From assembly GCA_002436015.1 (NCBI GenBank), contig DIXJ01000002.1, positions 58,596-122,595 of the forward strand: a stretch of DNA of 64,000 nt, in the 5' to 3' direction. The translations under genes were made by a program, and so were the position numbers. The notes under the pieces are model-generated. The model did not search any database, was not told the origin of the DNA, and saw only the letters and a list, made by a program, of their open reading frames with translations. Positions 18,021 through 26,141 of the stretch are shown in pieces; the stretch's first letter is position 1; each line of letters begins with the position of its first letter. Source of the stretch: Synergistaceae bacterium UBA6083 (lineage in GTDB: Bacteria > Synergistota > Synergistia > Synergistales > 79-D21).

Positions 18021-19280
18021 TTATATGGACCCATCAAACTCCTCCGTCAGCCCCTCCGACAGCTTCTCGTGCTTCGGTTCCCACTCCCTGTCTTTGGAAA
18101 AGAGCAGCGCCGGCTGCAGGGTTCCCTCGCCCAGGGCCCGGTTCACCTCGTCCACGGCCGCCATCAGCGCCCGGTCCTTCTTCCGCTTCGCCAGCACTTC
18201 CTCTTCGTCGAAAAGCCCCTGCTGCGCCACGCCGTCGGGGCCCAGGTCGAGCAGGGTCACGCCGGCCTTCGTGAAGGCGTGCCCGGGGGCGTAGATCCGC
18301 TCGAGGCCTTCCAGCGCGGCCTTCACCAGGGTCAGGTTGCTGGAGGTGGGGGCGTCCATCTTCAGGGTGACGGCGGGGGCGAAGAGGTTGCCCCTGAAGC
18401 GGCTGGTGGCGATGGTGACCTGCAGGGCCCGCGCGGCCAGCCCCTGGCTCCGCAGCCGTTCCCCGGCGGAGACCACGTGGCCGGTCACGGCTTCCTTCAG
18501 GCTTTCCAGGTCGGTCACCGGGGTGCCGAAGGAGCGGGACGCCTGGATCGATTTCTGGGCGGGGTCCTCCTCCACGAGGCGGATGCAGGAAATTCCCCTC
18601 AGTTCCCAGGCGGTGTGCACCCCCCGGACGGAGAAGTGCTGCCGCAGCCAGTCGTCCTTGGCGTCCCGGAACTGGCGTGCCGTGCGGATGCCGAACTTGG
18701 AGAGGGATTCCGTGCACCGCCGGCCGATCCCCCAGACGTCCCCCACGGGGATCTTCTCCAGGAAGGCGTCCAGGTCCAGCCCCTCCAGGGAGAAGACCCC
18801 CCCGGTTTCGGGATCCTTCTTCCCCCGGTCCGCGGCCAGCTTGGCCAGGGTCTTGGTGGAGGCGATGCCGATGGAGACGGGGATCCCGATCTCCTCGAGC
18901 AGGGTCCTCCGGATGCCCCTCGCGTACGCGACGGGGTCGGCCAGCGAGGCGATGGAGAGGTCCAGGAAGGCTTCGTCCACGGAATAGGTTTCCATGTGGT
19001 CGGTGTACCGGGAGAGGACCGCCATGACGCGCCGGGAGACCTCGTGGTAGAGGGCGAAGTTGGTGGAGAAGACGGCCACGCCGCGGGCTTCCGCCAGGGC
19101 CCGGATCTTGAAGAACGGTTCGGCCATGGGGATGCCCAGGGCCTTGGCCTCGTTGGAGCGGGAGATGACGCACCCGTCGTTGCAGGACAGGACGATGACC
19201 GGCTTTCCGGCCAGGTCGGGCCGGAGGAGCCGTTCGCAGGAGACGAAGAAGTTGTTGCAGTCGCAGAGGGCAAAGCGCAC
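18021..19280 (-). CDS. umuC: Y-family DNA polymerase V catalytic subunit (UmuC-like)
   Basis: The 419-residue protein starts with the Y-family palm motif LCDCNNFFVSCERL and contains YSVDEAFLDLS (catalytic Asp-Glu), a helix-hairpin-helix region (VGDVWGIGRRCTESL) and a little-finger domain. The C-terminal DUF4113-like tail includes WEPKHEKLSEG. It performs translesion synthesis in the SOS response. It lies 6 bp downstream of the UmuD-like gene. Overlapping long antisense frames are a by-product of GC-rich codon use. Confidence 0.94.
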   Translation of the reverse strand: MRFALCDCNNFFVSCERLLRPDLAGKPVIVLSCNDGCVISRSNEAKALGIPMAEPFFKIRALAEARGVAVFSTNFALYHEVSRRVMAVLSRYTDHMETYSVDEAFLDLSIASLADPVAYARGIRRTLLEEIGIPVSIGIASTKTLAKLAADRGKKDPETGGVFSLEGLDLDAFLEKIPVGDVWGIGRRCTESLSKFGIRTARQFRDAKDDWLRQHFSVRGVHTAWELRGISCIRLVEEDPAQKSIQASRSFGTPVTDLESLKEAVTGHVVSAGERLRSQGLAARALQVTIATSRFRGNLFAPAVTLKMDAPTSSNLTLVKAALEGLERIYAPGHAFTKAGVTLLDLGPDGVAQQGLFDEEEVLAKRKKDRALMAAVDEVNRALGEGTLQPALLFSKDREWEPKHEKLSEGLTEEFDGSI

Positions 19281-19286
19281 GGGAAC

Positions 19287-19565
19287 CTACTCCTTGTCGG
19301 GATCTTTCAGGATCCAGGTGACCCTTCCCCAGACCGAGGAGGGAGCAAAGCCCCGCTCGAGGCGGCGGCAGGCCAGGCCTCCCGCTTCCGTGGCGACCAC
19401 GGCGAGGCAGCCTTCCTCCGGCGGCAGGGAGCGGTCGACCACCAGGATGGAGCCGGGCTCCAGGCGGAAGACGAAGGTCGAGGAGGGGCGGGGCACCAGG
19501 GTTTCTCCCAGGCGTTCGGCCAGGGGGCGGTTTTTCCTTGGAATCCCGCTCAGGCGGACGGACAT
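19287..19565 (-). CDS. UmuD-like protein lacking the autoprotease dyad
   Basis: The 92-residue product aligns in layout with the UmuD C-terminal domain: RPSSTFVFRLEPGSILVVDR, then EEGCLAVVATEAGGLACRRL and VWGRVTWIL. Compared with known UmuD it lacks the GDSM segment with the catalytic Ser, and the Lys of the VKKL motif is Arg (CRRL). It cannot self-cleave and may act as a constitutively processed UmuD' partner of UmuC. ATG 19565 is used because GGGGGG lies upstream. The frame extends further 5' but without support. Confidence 0.75.
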   Translation of the reverse strand: MSVRLSGIPRKNRPLAERLGETLVPRPSSTFVFRLEPGSILVVDRSLPPEEGCLAVVATEAGGLACRRLERGFAPSSVWGRVTWILKDPDKE

Positions 19566-19649
19566 GGCAGGCCCCCCTTTGCATGAAAGATAACCTATTG
19601 TAATCATAAAACCGGAGAGTTGCATTAACGGATACCGACAGGAGTGGCA

Positions 19650-19683
19650 AAAAGCCGGGGCCCCCATCTGCGGGGGCCCCGGG
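19650..19683 (-). terminator. Terminator of the TRAP/D-aminoacylase operon
   Basis: A CCGGGGCCCCC / GGGGGCCCCGG stem with a 6-nt loop, followed on the minus strand by TTTTT. It lies 35 bp after the D-aminoacylase stop and separates it from umuDC. Confidence 0.9.
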
Positions 19684-19717
19684 CGGGATGGCTCGAGCCG
19701 CCTCCAGGCGGTTTCGC

Positions 19718-21319
19718 CTATCTTGTGCTCTTTCGGATCACATTCCCCGGCCTTACCCCCGAGTTTTTCCCTTCTTCCACCACGATTTTCCCGTTGATCA
19801 CCACCGCATTCAGTCCCGAAGGGTACCGTTTCGGGTCCGCGTAGGTGGCACCGTCCAGGAAGCGCTCCGGGTCGAACAGGGCCAGGTCCGCCTTCATGCC
19901 GGGGGCGATAAGCCCCCTGTCATGCAAGCCGATCTTTGCCGCGGGCAGGCCGGTGATTTTCCTCACGGCCTTTTCAAGGGGCAGCAGCCCCTTTTCACGC
20001 GCGTAGTGCCCGATCAGCCGGGGGAAGGTCCCGTAGGCGCGGGGGTGGCATTTCCCGGGGGCTGCGGGGTCGGAGACCCAGGAGTCGGAGGCGACGATGG
20101 AGTCGGGGTCGAGGAGGACCCGTTCGACGTCCGCCTCGGACATCGCGCGGGCCACCATGAGGGCTTCCCCTTCGACGGAAAGGAGCCAGTCCAGGAACCG
20201 CTCCGCCTGGTTTTCGACGGGCAGGGGCCCGACGACGGAGGAGAGGGACTTCCCCTCGATTTCGTTTCCATTCGGGCAGGAGACGATGTAGATGTTGTCC
20301 CATCCGACATCGCGGATGAAGGAGTCGTCTCCCCCCTGGGGGTTCGCGATCTGCCCGACCAGGGCCTTGCGCTGGTCCGGGTCCGCGATGCGGGCCAGGA
20401 GGCCCGGCACCCCTCCCTCGAGCGCTTCGGGAGGGAGCAGGGCGGTCACGGTGGTGCTGCTGCCGTCGTAGGGGTAGACGTCGCACCGCACCTCCACGCC
20501 GCGGGAACGGGCCTCGCGGATGAGGGCCAGGGTTTTTTCCACCTTACCCCAGTTCGGCTGCGGCGAGGCCTTGTGGTGGGACAGCTGCACCGACACCCCG
20601 TACTTCTCCCCCAGGGCGATGGCCTCCCGGACGGATTCCTCCAGGTAGCGCCCCTCGCTCCGGAGGTGAGAGGAGTAGAAGGCGTCGTGTTTTTCCAGCA
20701 CGGGGAACAGGGCTTCCAGTTCCGCCAGGTCGGAGTAGCTGCCGGGCGGGTAGAAGAGCCCCGTCGAGAGGCCGTGGCACCCGTCGTAAAGGCTTTCGTC
20801 CAGGAGGCGCCCCATCGATTCGAGCTCGTCTTTCGTGCAAAGCCGGTTCTCGAAGCCCGCCACCGCGATGCGGAGCGTTCCGTGCCCGACCATCGGCACC
20901 AGGTTGATCGCCGGCCGGGCGGTCTCCATCACCGCGATGAAATCGCCGAAGCTCCTCCAGGTGAAGGCGGGCATGGTTGACGGCAGGAACGGTTTCAGGT
21001 ACTGCTCCAGCTCCGCCAGGTGCGCTTCGGAGCACGGGGCCAGGGTCAGGCCGCAGTTCCCGGTCACGGCCGTGGTCACGCCCTGCATGACGTAGTTGGG
21101 CGCTTCCGGGCAGGCCATGATTCCCATATCGGCGTGGGTGTGGATGTCGATGAACCCGGGGGAGACCACCATTCCCCCGGCGTCGAGGGTCCTGCGGGCG
21201 CGTGCCGTGACAGTTCCGACTTCCGTGAGGGTGTCGCCCTCGATGGCGACGTCGCCCCGGAAGGCGGGGTTTCCCGACCCGTCCACGACCAGCCCGTTCT
21301 TGATGACGAGGTCGACCAT
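19718..21319 (-). CDS. N-acyl-D-amino-acid deacylase (D-aminoacylase family amidohydrolase)
   Basis: The 533-residue protein shows the metal-dependent amidohydrolase order: beta-sandwich start (VDLVIKNGLVVDGSG), HxH metal pair in PGFIDIHTHAD, the Cys ligand region VTGNCGLTLAP, SSHLRSEG and QLSHHKAS His ligands, and the Asp of VASDSWVSD. The family hydrolyses N-acyl-D-amino acids or related dipeptides to free D-amino acids. It follows the TRAP genes without a gap (an alternative GTG start at 21328 overlaps the dctM stop), so the transporter probably imports its substrate. Confidence 0.9.
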   Translation of the reverse strand: MVDLVIKNGLVVDGSGNPAFRGDVAIEGDTLTEVGTVTARARRTLDAGGMVVSPGFIDIHTHADMGIMACPEAPNYVMQGVTTAVTGNCGLTLAPCSEAHLAELEQYLKPFLPSTMPAFTWRSFGDFIAVMETARPAINLVPMVGHGTLRIAVAGFENRLCTKDELESMGRLLDESLYDGCHGLSTGLFYPPGSYSDLAELEALFPVLEKHDAFYSSHLRSEGRYLEESVREAIALGEKYGVSVQLSHHKASPQPNWGKVEKTLALIREARSRGVEVRCDVYPYDGSSTTVTALLPPEALEGGVPGLLARIADPDQRKALVGQIANPQGGDDSFIRDVGWDNIYIVSCPNGNEIEGKSLSSVVGPLPVENQAERFLDWLLSVEGEALMVARAMSEADVERVLLDPDSIVASDSWVSDPAAPGKCHPRAYGTFPRLIGHYAREKGLLPLEKAVRKITGLPAAKIGLHDRGLIAPGMKADLALFDPERFLDGATYADPKRYPSGLNAVVINGKIVVEEGKNSGVRPGNVIRKSTR

Positions 21320-21324
21320 GGCCG

Positions 21325-22653
21325 TCACCAGGGCCCCACGATGGCTTCACCCAGCACGACGGAGGGCAGCCAGCAGGACAGGGCGGGAATGTAGGTGGTC
21401 AGCAGCAAAACCGGGATGGCGACGATGAACAGGAACTTCATGATCGGGGGGACGAGTTCGCCCGCGGGGACGCCCGATAGCCGGGACCCGAAGAAGATGG
21501 AAATCGCGAAGGGGGGCGTGATGACCCCGATCCCGATGTTCACGACGATGAGGGCTCCCAGGTGGACCAGGTTGATGTCCAGTTCCCGCGCGATCGGCAG
21601 GATCAGGGGGACGGCCATGACCATGATGGGGATGCCGTCGATGAACATCCCGAGGATCAGGAGGAAGACGTTGATCGAGAAGAGGATCAGCATTTTCGTC
21701 TGGAAGAGGGAGAGCAGGCCGCCCGCGAAGGCCTGGGCCACGCCGTACCGGAGGAAGTACCGGGTCAGGACGGCCCCGCCCGCGAGCAGGATGGTGGACA
21801 TGCCGAGGGTGACGACCGTGGAGGTCATCGAGTCGAGGACACCCTTCATCTTCAGGTCCTTGTAGACGAACTTGCCGATCAGGACGGTGTAGACCACGGC
21901 GACCGCTCCCGCCTCGCTGGGGGTGAAGATCCCGCCGTAGATCCCGACGAGGATGATCAGGGGACAACCCAGGGCCGGCAGGGCCCCGGCAAAGGCGGAG
22001 AAGATGGAGGTGCTGGCGAGCGAGCCGGGCAGGAGTTCCGCGTCCGCGATCTTCGGGTCGCGGTACTGGTCGACGATGAAGTAGTTCAGCACGATGTAGC
22101 CTCCTGCCAGGAGGAGCCCGGGGAAGACCGTCGAGAGGAAAAGGGCGGCCACCGACTGCTGGGCCACGAGGCAGTAGATCAGGGCGGGAACGCTCGGCGG
22201 GATCAGGTAGCCGAGGAAGCTGGAGGCGCAGAGAACGGCCGTCGTGTAGCGCTTCTGGTAGCCGTATTTCTCGAGCTCGGGCACCAGAAGCGGGATGAGG
22301 GCGGAGATGCAGGGCAGGGAGGATCCCGTCAGGGCTCCCAGGAAGAGCGTCGCGACGATGGCCACGACGATCAGGCCGCCCTTCACCTTACCGACGAGGG
22401 CGTTGGAGAACCGCACGATCCGTTCGGCGAGGCCGGAGACGGAGAGCAGGCTGCCGGCGAAGATGAAGAAGCCCACGGCGACGAGGATCTCCGAGTTGAG
22501 GGAGTGGTAGAAGGTCGTGGCCGTGAACCGAAGGGAATCCCCCAAAAGCCAGAGGCCCGCGAAGGTGCTCCCGAGGAACACCCACCCGATGGGAATCCCG
22601 ACCGCGAGGCCGAGGAAGAACAGGACGAGGCTGAGGATGATGCCGGGTTCCAT
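21325..22653 (-). CDS. dctM: TRAP transporter large permease (DctM), second operon
   Basis: The 442-residue multi-helix membrane protein has DctM signatures (GLAVGIPIGWVFLGS, GALTGSSLPCISALIPLLVP, GGIFTPSEAGAVAVVY, GIPIMVMAVPLILPIA). ATG 22653 begins immediately after dctQ. The frame continues about 150 codons upstream, but that part is Ser/Thr/Pro-rich out-of-frame dctQ sequence and is not coding. Confidence 0.93.
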   Translation of the reverse strand: MEPGIILSLVLFFLGLAVGIPIGWVFLGSTFAGLWLLGDSLRFTATTFYHSLNSEILVAVGFFIFAGSLLSVSGLAERIVRFSNALVGKVKGGLIVVAIVATLFLGALTGSSLPCISALIPLLVPELEKYGYQKRYTTAVLCASSFLGYLIPPSVPALIYCLVAQQSVAALFLSTVFPGLLLAGGYIVLNYFIVDQYRDPKIADAELLPGSLASTSIFSAFAGALPALGCPLIILVGIYGGIFTPSEAGAVAVVYTVLIGKFVYKDLKMKGVLDSMTSTVVTLGMSTILLAGGAVLTRYFLRYGVAQAFAGGLLSLFQTKMLILFSINVFLLILGMFIDGIPIMVMAVPLILPIARELDINLVHLGALIVVNIGIGVITPPFAISIFFGSRLSGVPAGELVPPIMKFLFIVAIPVLLLTTYIPALSCWLPSVVLGEAIVGPW

Positions 22654-22666
22654 GGTCTGCCCCCTC

Positions 22667-23167
22667 CTATTCCGGCGCCCGCCGGGATTCGGCCAGCGAC
22701 AGGTAGAAGTTCCTGAGCATGTGGTACACGCAGAGGCAGAGGGAGAGGAACATGGCATAGGCCAGCCAGCTGACGTTGAACCAGGGAACGAGGGTCGACC
22801 ATTCCGGGAACCGGATGGCGTCTCGGAAGGTATGGCCGGCCGGCGAAAGGAAAACGAGCAGGACCAGGAGGGAACAGATCTGCATCGCCAGGCCGTGAAG
22901 GCGCGAGGCCCTGGGCGACCGGCGCTTGAGGAAGTTCTGGAGAACCTCCACGGCCGTGTGGCCGCCCACCTTCGTCGTGTAGGCCAGAGAGGCGTAGAGG
23001 CAGAGGACGTAGATGTAGACGTAAAGGTCCCCGATTCCCATGATCTCGAAGTGCAGCAGGTAGCGGTTGAAAACCTGGATGCAGGCAAGGAGGGTGGTGA
23101 GGGCAAGGCAGACGGACGCCACCCATTTTTCGGTGCCTCCCAGGGCTTTGTCCAAGCGATGAAACAT
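22667..23167 (-). CDS. dctQ: TRAP transporter small permease (DctQ), second operon
   Basis: The 166-residue protein has four hydrophobic helices and the DctQ pattern CIQVFNRYLLHFEIMGIGDL. It starts just after a terminator-like hairpin that separates it from dctP, so it is likely expressed at a lower level than the receptor. Confidence 0.9.
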   Translation of the reverse strand: MFHRLDKALGGTEKWVASVCLALTTLLACIQVFNRYLLHFEIMGIGDLYVYIYVLCLYASLAYTTKVGGHTAVEVLQNFLKRRSPRASRLHGLAMQICSLLVLLVFLSPAGHTFRDAIRFPEWSTLVPWFNVSWLAYAMFLSLCLCVYHMLRNFYLSLAESRRAPE

Positions 23168-23188
23168 GGCGAAGCCTCCCTTTGGGTG

Positions 23189-23232
23189 AAAAAAAGGCCC
23201 GAAGAACCGGAAAAAAACCGGTTCTTCGGGCC
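23189..23232 (-). terminator. Terminator/attenuator between dctP and dctQ
   Basis: A perfect 15-bp stem (GGCCCGAAGAACCGG and its complement) with a 7-nt loop, followed on the minus strand by a run of seven T. It lies immediately after dctP, so partial read-through would set a high receptor-to-permease ratio. Confidence 0.9.
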
Positions 23233-23240
23233 GCTTGCGG

Positions 23241-24314
23241 TTATTTCCTCAGCTTCGCGGCCTCAACCCGCACCTTCGCGAGCTCGGCCTGCACGGTCTG
23301 GGTCATGTTCTGCCCGGGGAACGCCTTGTCCATCCAGGGCTTGACCATTTCCTTCCAGATGCTGTCCACGTCGGAGGCCTTGAAGAAGGCTTCCTTTTCG
23401 GCGGGGGTGAGCTGGACGATCTGCAGCCCCTTCTTTTTAAGGGTCTCCGTGTCTTCCGCCAGTGCGTTCTTCTGGAGGTTCAGGGCATAGACCTCGGCGC
23501 CTTTCGCGGCTTTTTCAACGATTGTTTTCAGGTCCGCCGGGAGTTTTGCCCAGGCTTCCCGGTTGACGGCGATCTGGGCGGCATCCCAGGCGAAGCCCAT
23601 GTCCGTGTAGTACTTCATGACCTCGTACTGCCGCTCGGCGACGAGCAGGTTGGTGGTGCTCCAGCAGCCGTCGACGACCTTGCGAGAAAGGGCGTTGTAC
23701 AGCTCGGACCAGGGTACCGTCTCCATGCTCATCCCGGTTCCCTTGCCCATGTTGCCCAGGGCCCGGACCATGCCGAGGGAGGAGGAGACCCGCATCTTCA
23801 GGTTCTTCAGGTCGGCAGGCTTGCGGATCGGGCGGACGTTGTTCCCCAGCCCGTAGCCGCCGCCCGAAATCGAGAAGAGGACGTGCATGTTGGCCTCGTC
23901 GTAGGCCTTCTCCATGACCCGGTGAAGGATTCCCTTGGGAGTCCTGAAGGCGAGGGAGAACTCGTCATAGTTCGATACTGTCCAGGGCATGAAGTTGACC
24001 ACGCCGCCCGGGACGAGGTTCACGTAGGGAACGAGCATGGCCATTTCGATCTCCCCCTGCCGGACGCTGGCAAAGGTTTCGTTGTGGGCCCCAAGGAGAC
24101 CGTCCGGGAATAGCGTGATCTCCATCCGTCCGCCCGAGTTGGTCTTCACCTCGGCGCAAAACCGGTCGAACGCCTTCTGGAGAACGGGCCTCGGCCAGGG
24201 CACGGCGAACCGCCACTTGACCTCGGTCTTTGCCTCGGCGGGCCTGGTTTCGCCGCCGAATACCATGAAACATGCCGTCAATGCCATGAGGATGAACAAA
24301 GGAGCTTTTTTCAT
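23241..24314 (-). CDS. dctP: TRAP transporter substrate-binding protein (DctP), second operon
   Basis: The 357-residue protein carries a signal peptide (MKKAPLFILMALTACFMVFG...AEA) and the DctP fold: VKWRFAVPWPRPVLQKAFD, NSGGRMEITLFPDGLLGAHN and VVDGCWSTTN. ATG 24314 has GGAGG eight bases upstream. An upstream GTG lies inside that Shine-Dalgarno region. It binds the substrate, presumably an N-acyl-D-amino acid given the downstream deacylase. Confidence 0.92.
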   Translation of the reverse strand: MKKAPLFILMALTACFMVFGGETRPAEAKTEVKWRFAVPWPRPVLQKAFDRFCAEVKTNSGGRMEITLFPDGLLGAHNETFASVRQGEIEMAMLVPYVNLVPGGVVNFMPWTVSNYDEFSLAFRTPKGILHRVMEKAYDEANMHVLFSISGGGYGLGNNVRPIRKPADLKNLKMRVSSSLGMVRALGNMGKGTGMSMETVPWSELYNALSRKVVDGCWSTTNLLVAERQYEVMKYYTDMGFAWDAAQIAVNREAWAKLPADLKTIVEKAAKGAEVYALNLQKNALAEDTETLKKKGLQIVQLTPAEKEAFFKASDVDSIWKEMVKPWMDKAFPGQNMTQTVQAELAKVRVEAAKLRK

Positions 24315-24339
24315 TTCCTGCACCTCCCCGAAAGTGGTT

Positions 24340-25110
24340 TCATTTCCTGAAAGCCAGTTTGTAGGTGACCTGGCGTGCGCCTTGCTGCAGCAGCGGGAGG
24401 TGTTCCAGGATCCCCTCCCTTGAGAGCCATGCCGTGTTGCCGGAGATCGAGAGGGCCATCCGGACAGTCCCTCCGGGGCCCGCGATGGGGACGGAAAGGG
24501 CGATCAGTCCCTCCTCGTACTCGTCCTCGGACAGGGCGTAGCCTTTCTCGCGGATCGACGCGTATTCCCCGAAAAGGTCCTCCATGCTCACGATGGTCCT
24601 GGATCCCTTCCTTTCGAGTCCCCGCTTCTCGAGGATCCCGGTGATGAGTTTCTTGTCCTGGTACGCGGCCAGCAGTTTTGCGGACGCTCCGCAATGGATG
24701 GGGATGGCGTCTCCGAAAACGACGCCTCCCTTCAGGGCGTAGCAGGGTTCCTTGAGGTTTTCCTCGACGAGGATGAGGAAGGCCTCGTCCTTTTCCCAGA
24801 GGGTGAGGTAGGAAGTGGCCTTGGTGGTGCCGGTGAGCTGCATGAGGACGGGCTGGACGATTTCGGTGATGCCCTTCTGTTCGCGGTAGAGGTTGCCCAG
24901 TCGGAAAAGGGCGGGCCCGAGGGAGTAGTGCTTCGACTGGGGGTCCTTCAGCAGGAAGGCATTTTCCTCCAGGACGCGCATGATTTTCAGCGCTCCCGGT
25001 TTCGACATGTTCAGGCCGGCGGCGATTTCGGTCAGGTTCATCGAATAGGGGGCTTTCCGGAGCAGGTTGAAGACGCCCAGCGCTTTCTCGATGCTGCCGA
25101 TGCTCTCCAT
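24340..25110 (-). CDS. IclR-family transcriptional regulator
   Basis: The 256-residue protein has an N-terminal winged helix (GSIEKALGVFNLLRKAPYSM, MSKPGALKIMRVLEENAFL) and an IclR effector domain (PIHCGASAKLLAAY, GYALSEDEYEEGLIALSVPI). It lies 25 bp upstream of dctP on the same strand, so it leads the TRAP/D-aminoacylase operon and probably controls its own promoter. Confidence 0.93.
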   Translation of the reverse strand: MESIGSIEKALGVFNLLRKAPYSMNLTEIAAGLNMSKPGALKIMRVLEENAFLLKDPQSKHYSLGPALFRLGNLYREQKGITEIVQPVLMQLTGTTKATSYLTLWEKDEAFLILVEENLKEPCYALKGGVVFGDAIPIHCGASAKLLAAYQDKKLITGILEKRGLERKGSRTIVSMEDLFGEYASIREKGYALSEDEYEEGLIALSVPIAGPGGTVRMALSISGNTAWLSREGILEHLPLLQQGARQVTYKLAFRK

Positions 25111-25124
25111 TTATTATCTCCTGG

Positions 25125-25235
25125 CTAACAAGATTATCTTGCTAATAATATTAAAAAAATAAGCGCAACGCCCACGCTTGTCAATAGAGGAGAAACAAGA
25201 GCGTCGCGTCTCCTTGAAAATTAGCGTGTAGCTAA
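25125..25235. promoter_or_regulatory. Candidate IclR operators
   Basis: Two inverted repeats lie just upstream of iclR: CTAACAAGATTATCTTGCTAA (25125-25145), with arms matching at nearly every position, and TTAGCgtgtaGCTAA (25221-25235). They share the TTAGC/GCTAA half-element. The first begins 14 bp upstream of the start codon and overlaps the expected promoter. Confidence 0.6.
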
Positions 25236-25336
25236 CGGTTGCCGGTCCCTCTCAAGAATCGGCGGCCATGCATCTGGGGGTGTTTTGGCAGCATAGTGGC
25301 GCAATAGCGTTACTTTAACTCAATAACAATGCACTA

Positions 25337-25406
25337 TTTAGCATAAAGACTTATTATAATATTAATACGTTTTTAGGCTATTCCAGGGGAGTTTGTCGAA
25401 TCCCCT
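25337..25406 (+). promoter_or_regulatory. Promoter with TTTAGCAT box and 5'-UTR hairpin
   Basis: TATAAT at 25355-25360 lies 10 bp after TTTAGCAT (25337-25344). Downstream, AGGGGA...TCCCCT arms around 25385-25406 can form a hairpin in the leader, ending before the AGGAGG of the following gene. Confidence 0.5.
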
Positions 25407-25426
25407 GATTTTAGGAGGTCACGAAC

Positions 25427-25831
25427 ATGGGAATGAAGAGAAGTTTGGGAGTCACCGTTGCTCTTGCCTGCGCCGTACTTCTGGCCGTGTATATGTTAGC
25501 CTTGCCGGTCGAGGCTGCACAGATCGAATCGCGGTTCGTGGGAAACTACAACGGGTTTTTCAACGGGGATGCCGATTACGGCAGGTTTGTCGTAACGATC
25601 GAGGCCGGCGGGAATATTTACGGGACGGGACAATCCAACAAAACCAACACCGAGACGAGCTATTCGGGATCATGCCAGCCTGGCGGGGCGTTCCAGTTCC
25701 AGACGACCGACGGATCGATGATCTTCACTGGAACCCTTGACTGGATGAACCGGATGAACGGCAGGTGGAGCAAGGCCGACAACAGCGGCCAGGGTTCGTT
25801 TGGGGCAGTTCCCGGCAGCTGGGCCCAGTAG
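25427..25831 (+). CDS. Small secreted protein of unknown function
   Basis: The 134-residue product begins with a clear signal peptide (VTVALACAVLLAVYMLALPV, cleavage near VEAA). The mature part is a Gly/Asn/Ser-rich beta-type domain (FVGNYNGFFNGDADYGRFVV, GTLDWMNRMNGRWSKADNSG). AGGAGG lies eight bases before the ATG. No family was recognised. It is exported and closed by a very strong terminator. Confidence 0.75.
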   Translation: MGMKRSLGVTVALACAVLLAVYMLALPVEAAQIESRFVGNYNGFFNGDADYGRFVVTIEAGGNIYGTGQSNKTNTETSYSGSCQPGGAFQFQTTDGSMIFTGTLDWMNRMNGRWSKADNSGQGSFGAVPGSWAQ

Positions 25832-25848
25832 GCAAAACGCTTCCGAAA

Positions 25849-25894
25849 GAACAAAAGAGGATCGGCCGGCTAGCCGGCCGATCCTCTTTTGTTC
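25849..25894. terminator. Bidirectional terminator
   Basis: A 22-bp perfect palindromic arm pair (GAACAAAAGAGGATCGGCCG... and its complement) with a 2-nt centre and T-rich arms serves the converging genes on both strands. Confidence 0.95.
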
Positions 25895-25902
25895 CCATTG
25901 CC

Positions 25903-26130
25903 TCACAGTTGGCCTTTCTTGTTTTCAGCGAGCAGGAGCGCACCGCCGATCACGATCGACCCGACTCCGGCCCAAACGGGGATATTCACCGTTTTCTTTT
26001 CCTTTACCGATAGTTCAATCGGGCCCAGCTTGACCTCCTGGGTGTCTTTGGTGTAGCTGAAACTGCCGTAGACCAGCCCGAAGATGCCCGCAACGATCAG
26101 GAGAATTGCCGCAATCTTGACCGCACTCAT
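25903..26130 (-). CDS. Small two-helix membrane protein
   Basis: The 75-residue protein has two hydrophobic segments (IAAILLIVAGIFGLVYGSF and VWAGVGSIVIGGALLLAE) around a short strand-rich loop. It resembles small DUF3185-like membrane proteins. It lies 11 bp downstream of the SYLF gene and is probably co-transcribed with it. Function unknown. Confidence 0.7.
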   Translation of the reverse strand: MSAVKIAAILLIVAGIFGLVYGSFSYTKDTQEVKLGPIELSVKEKKTVNIPVWAGVGSIVIGGALLLAENKKGQL

Positions 26131-26141
26131 TTAAGTCCGCT

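Noticed and set aside
18034..19650. Very long open frames on both strands over umuC, and similar antisense frames over 4465-5445, 5566-6561, 6708-8192 and 12134-13408
   Set aside because: They are Arg/Gly/Pro-rich shadows caused by GC-rich third codon positions. The opposite frames have recognised motifs.
22654..23106. N-terminal extension of the second dctM
   Set aside because: It is dctQ read in another frame. ATG 22653 starts the real protein.
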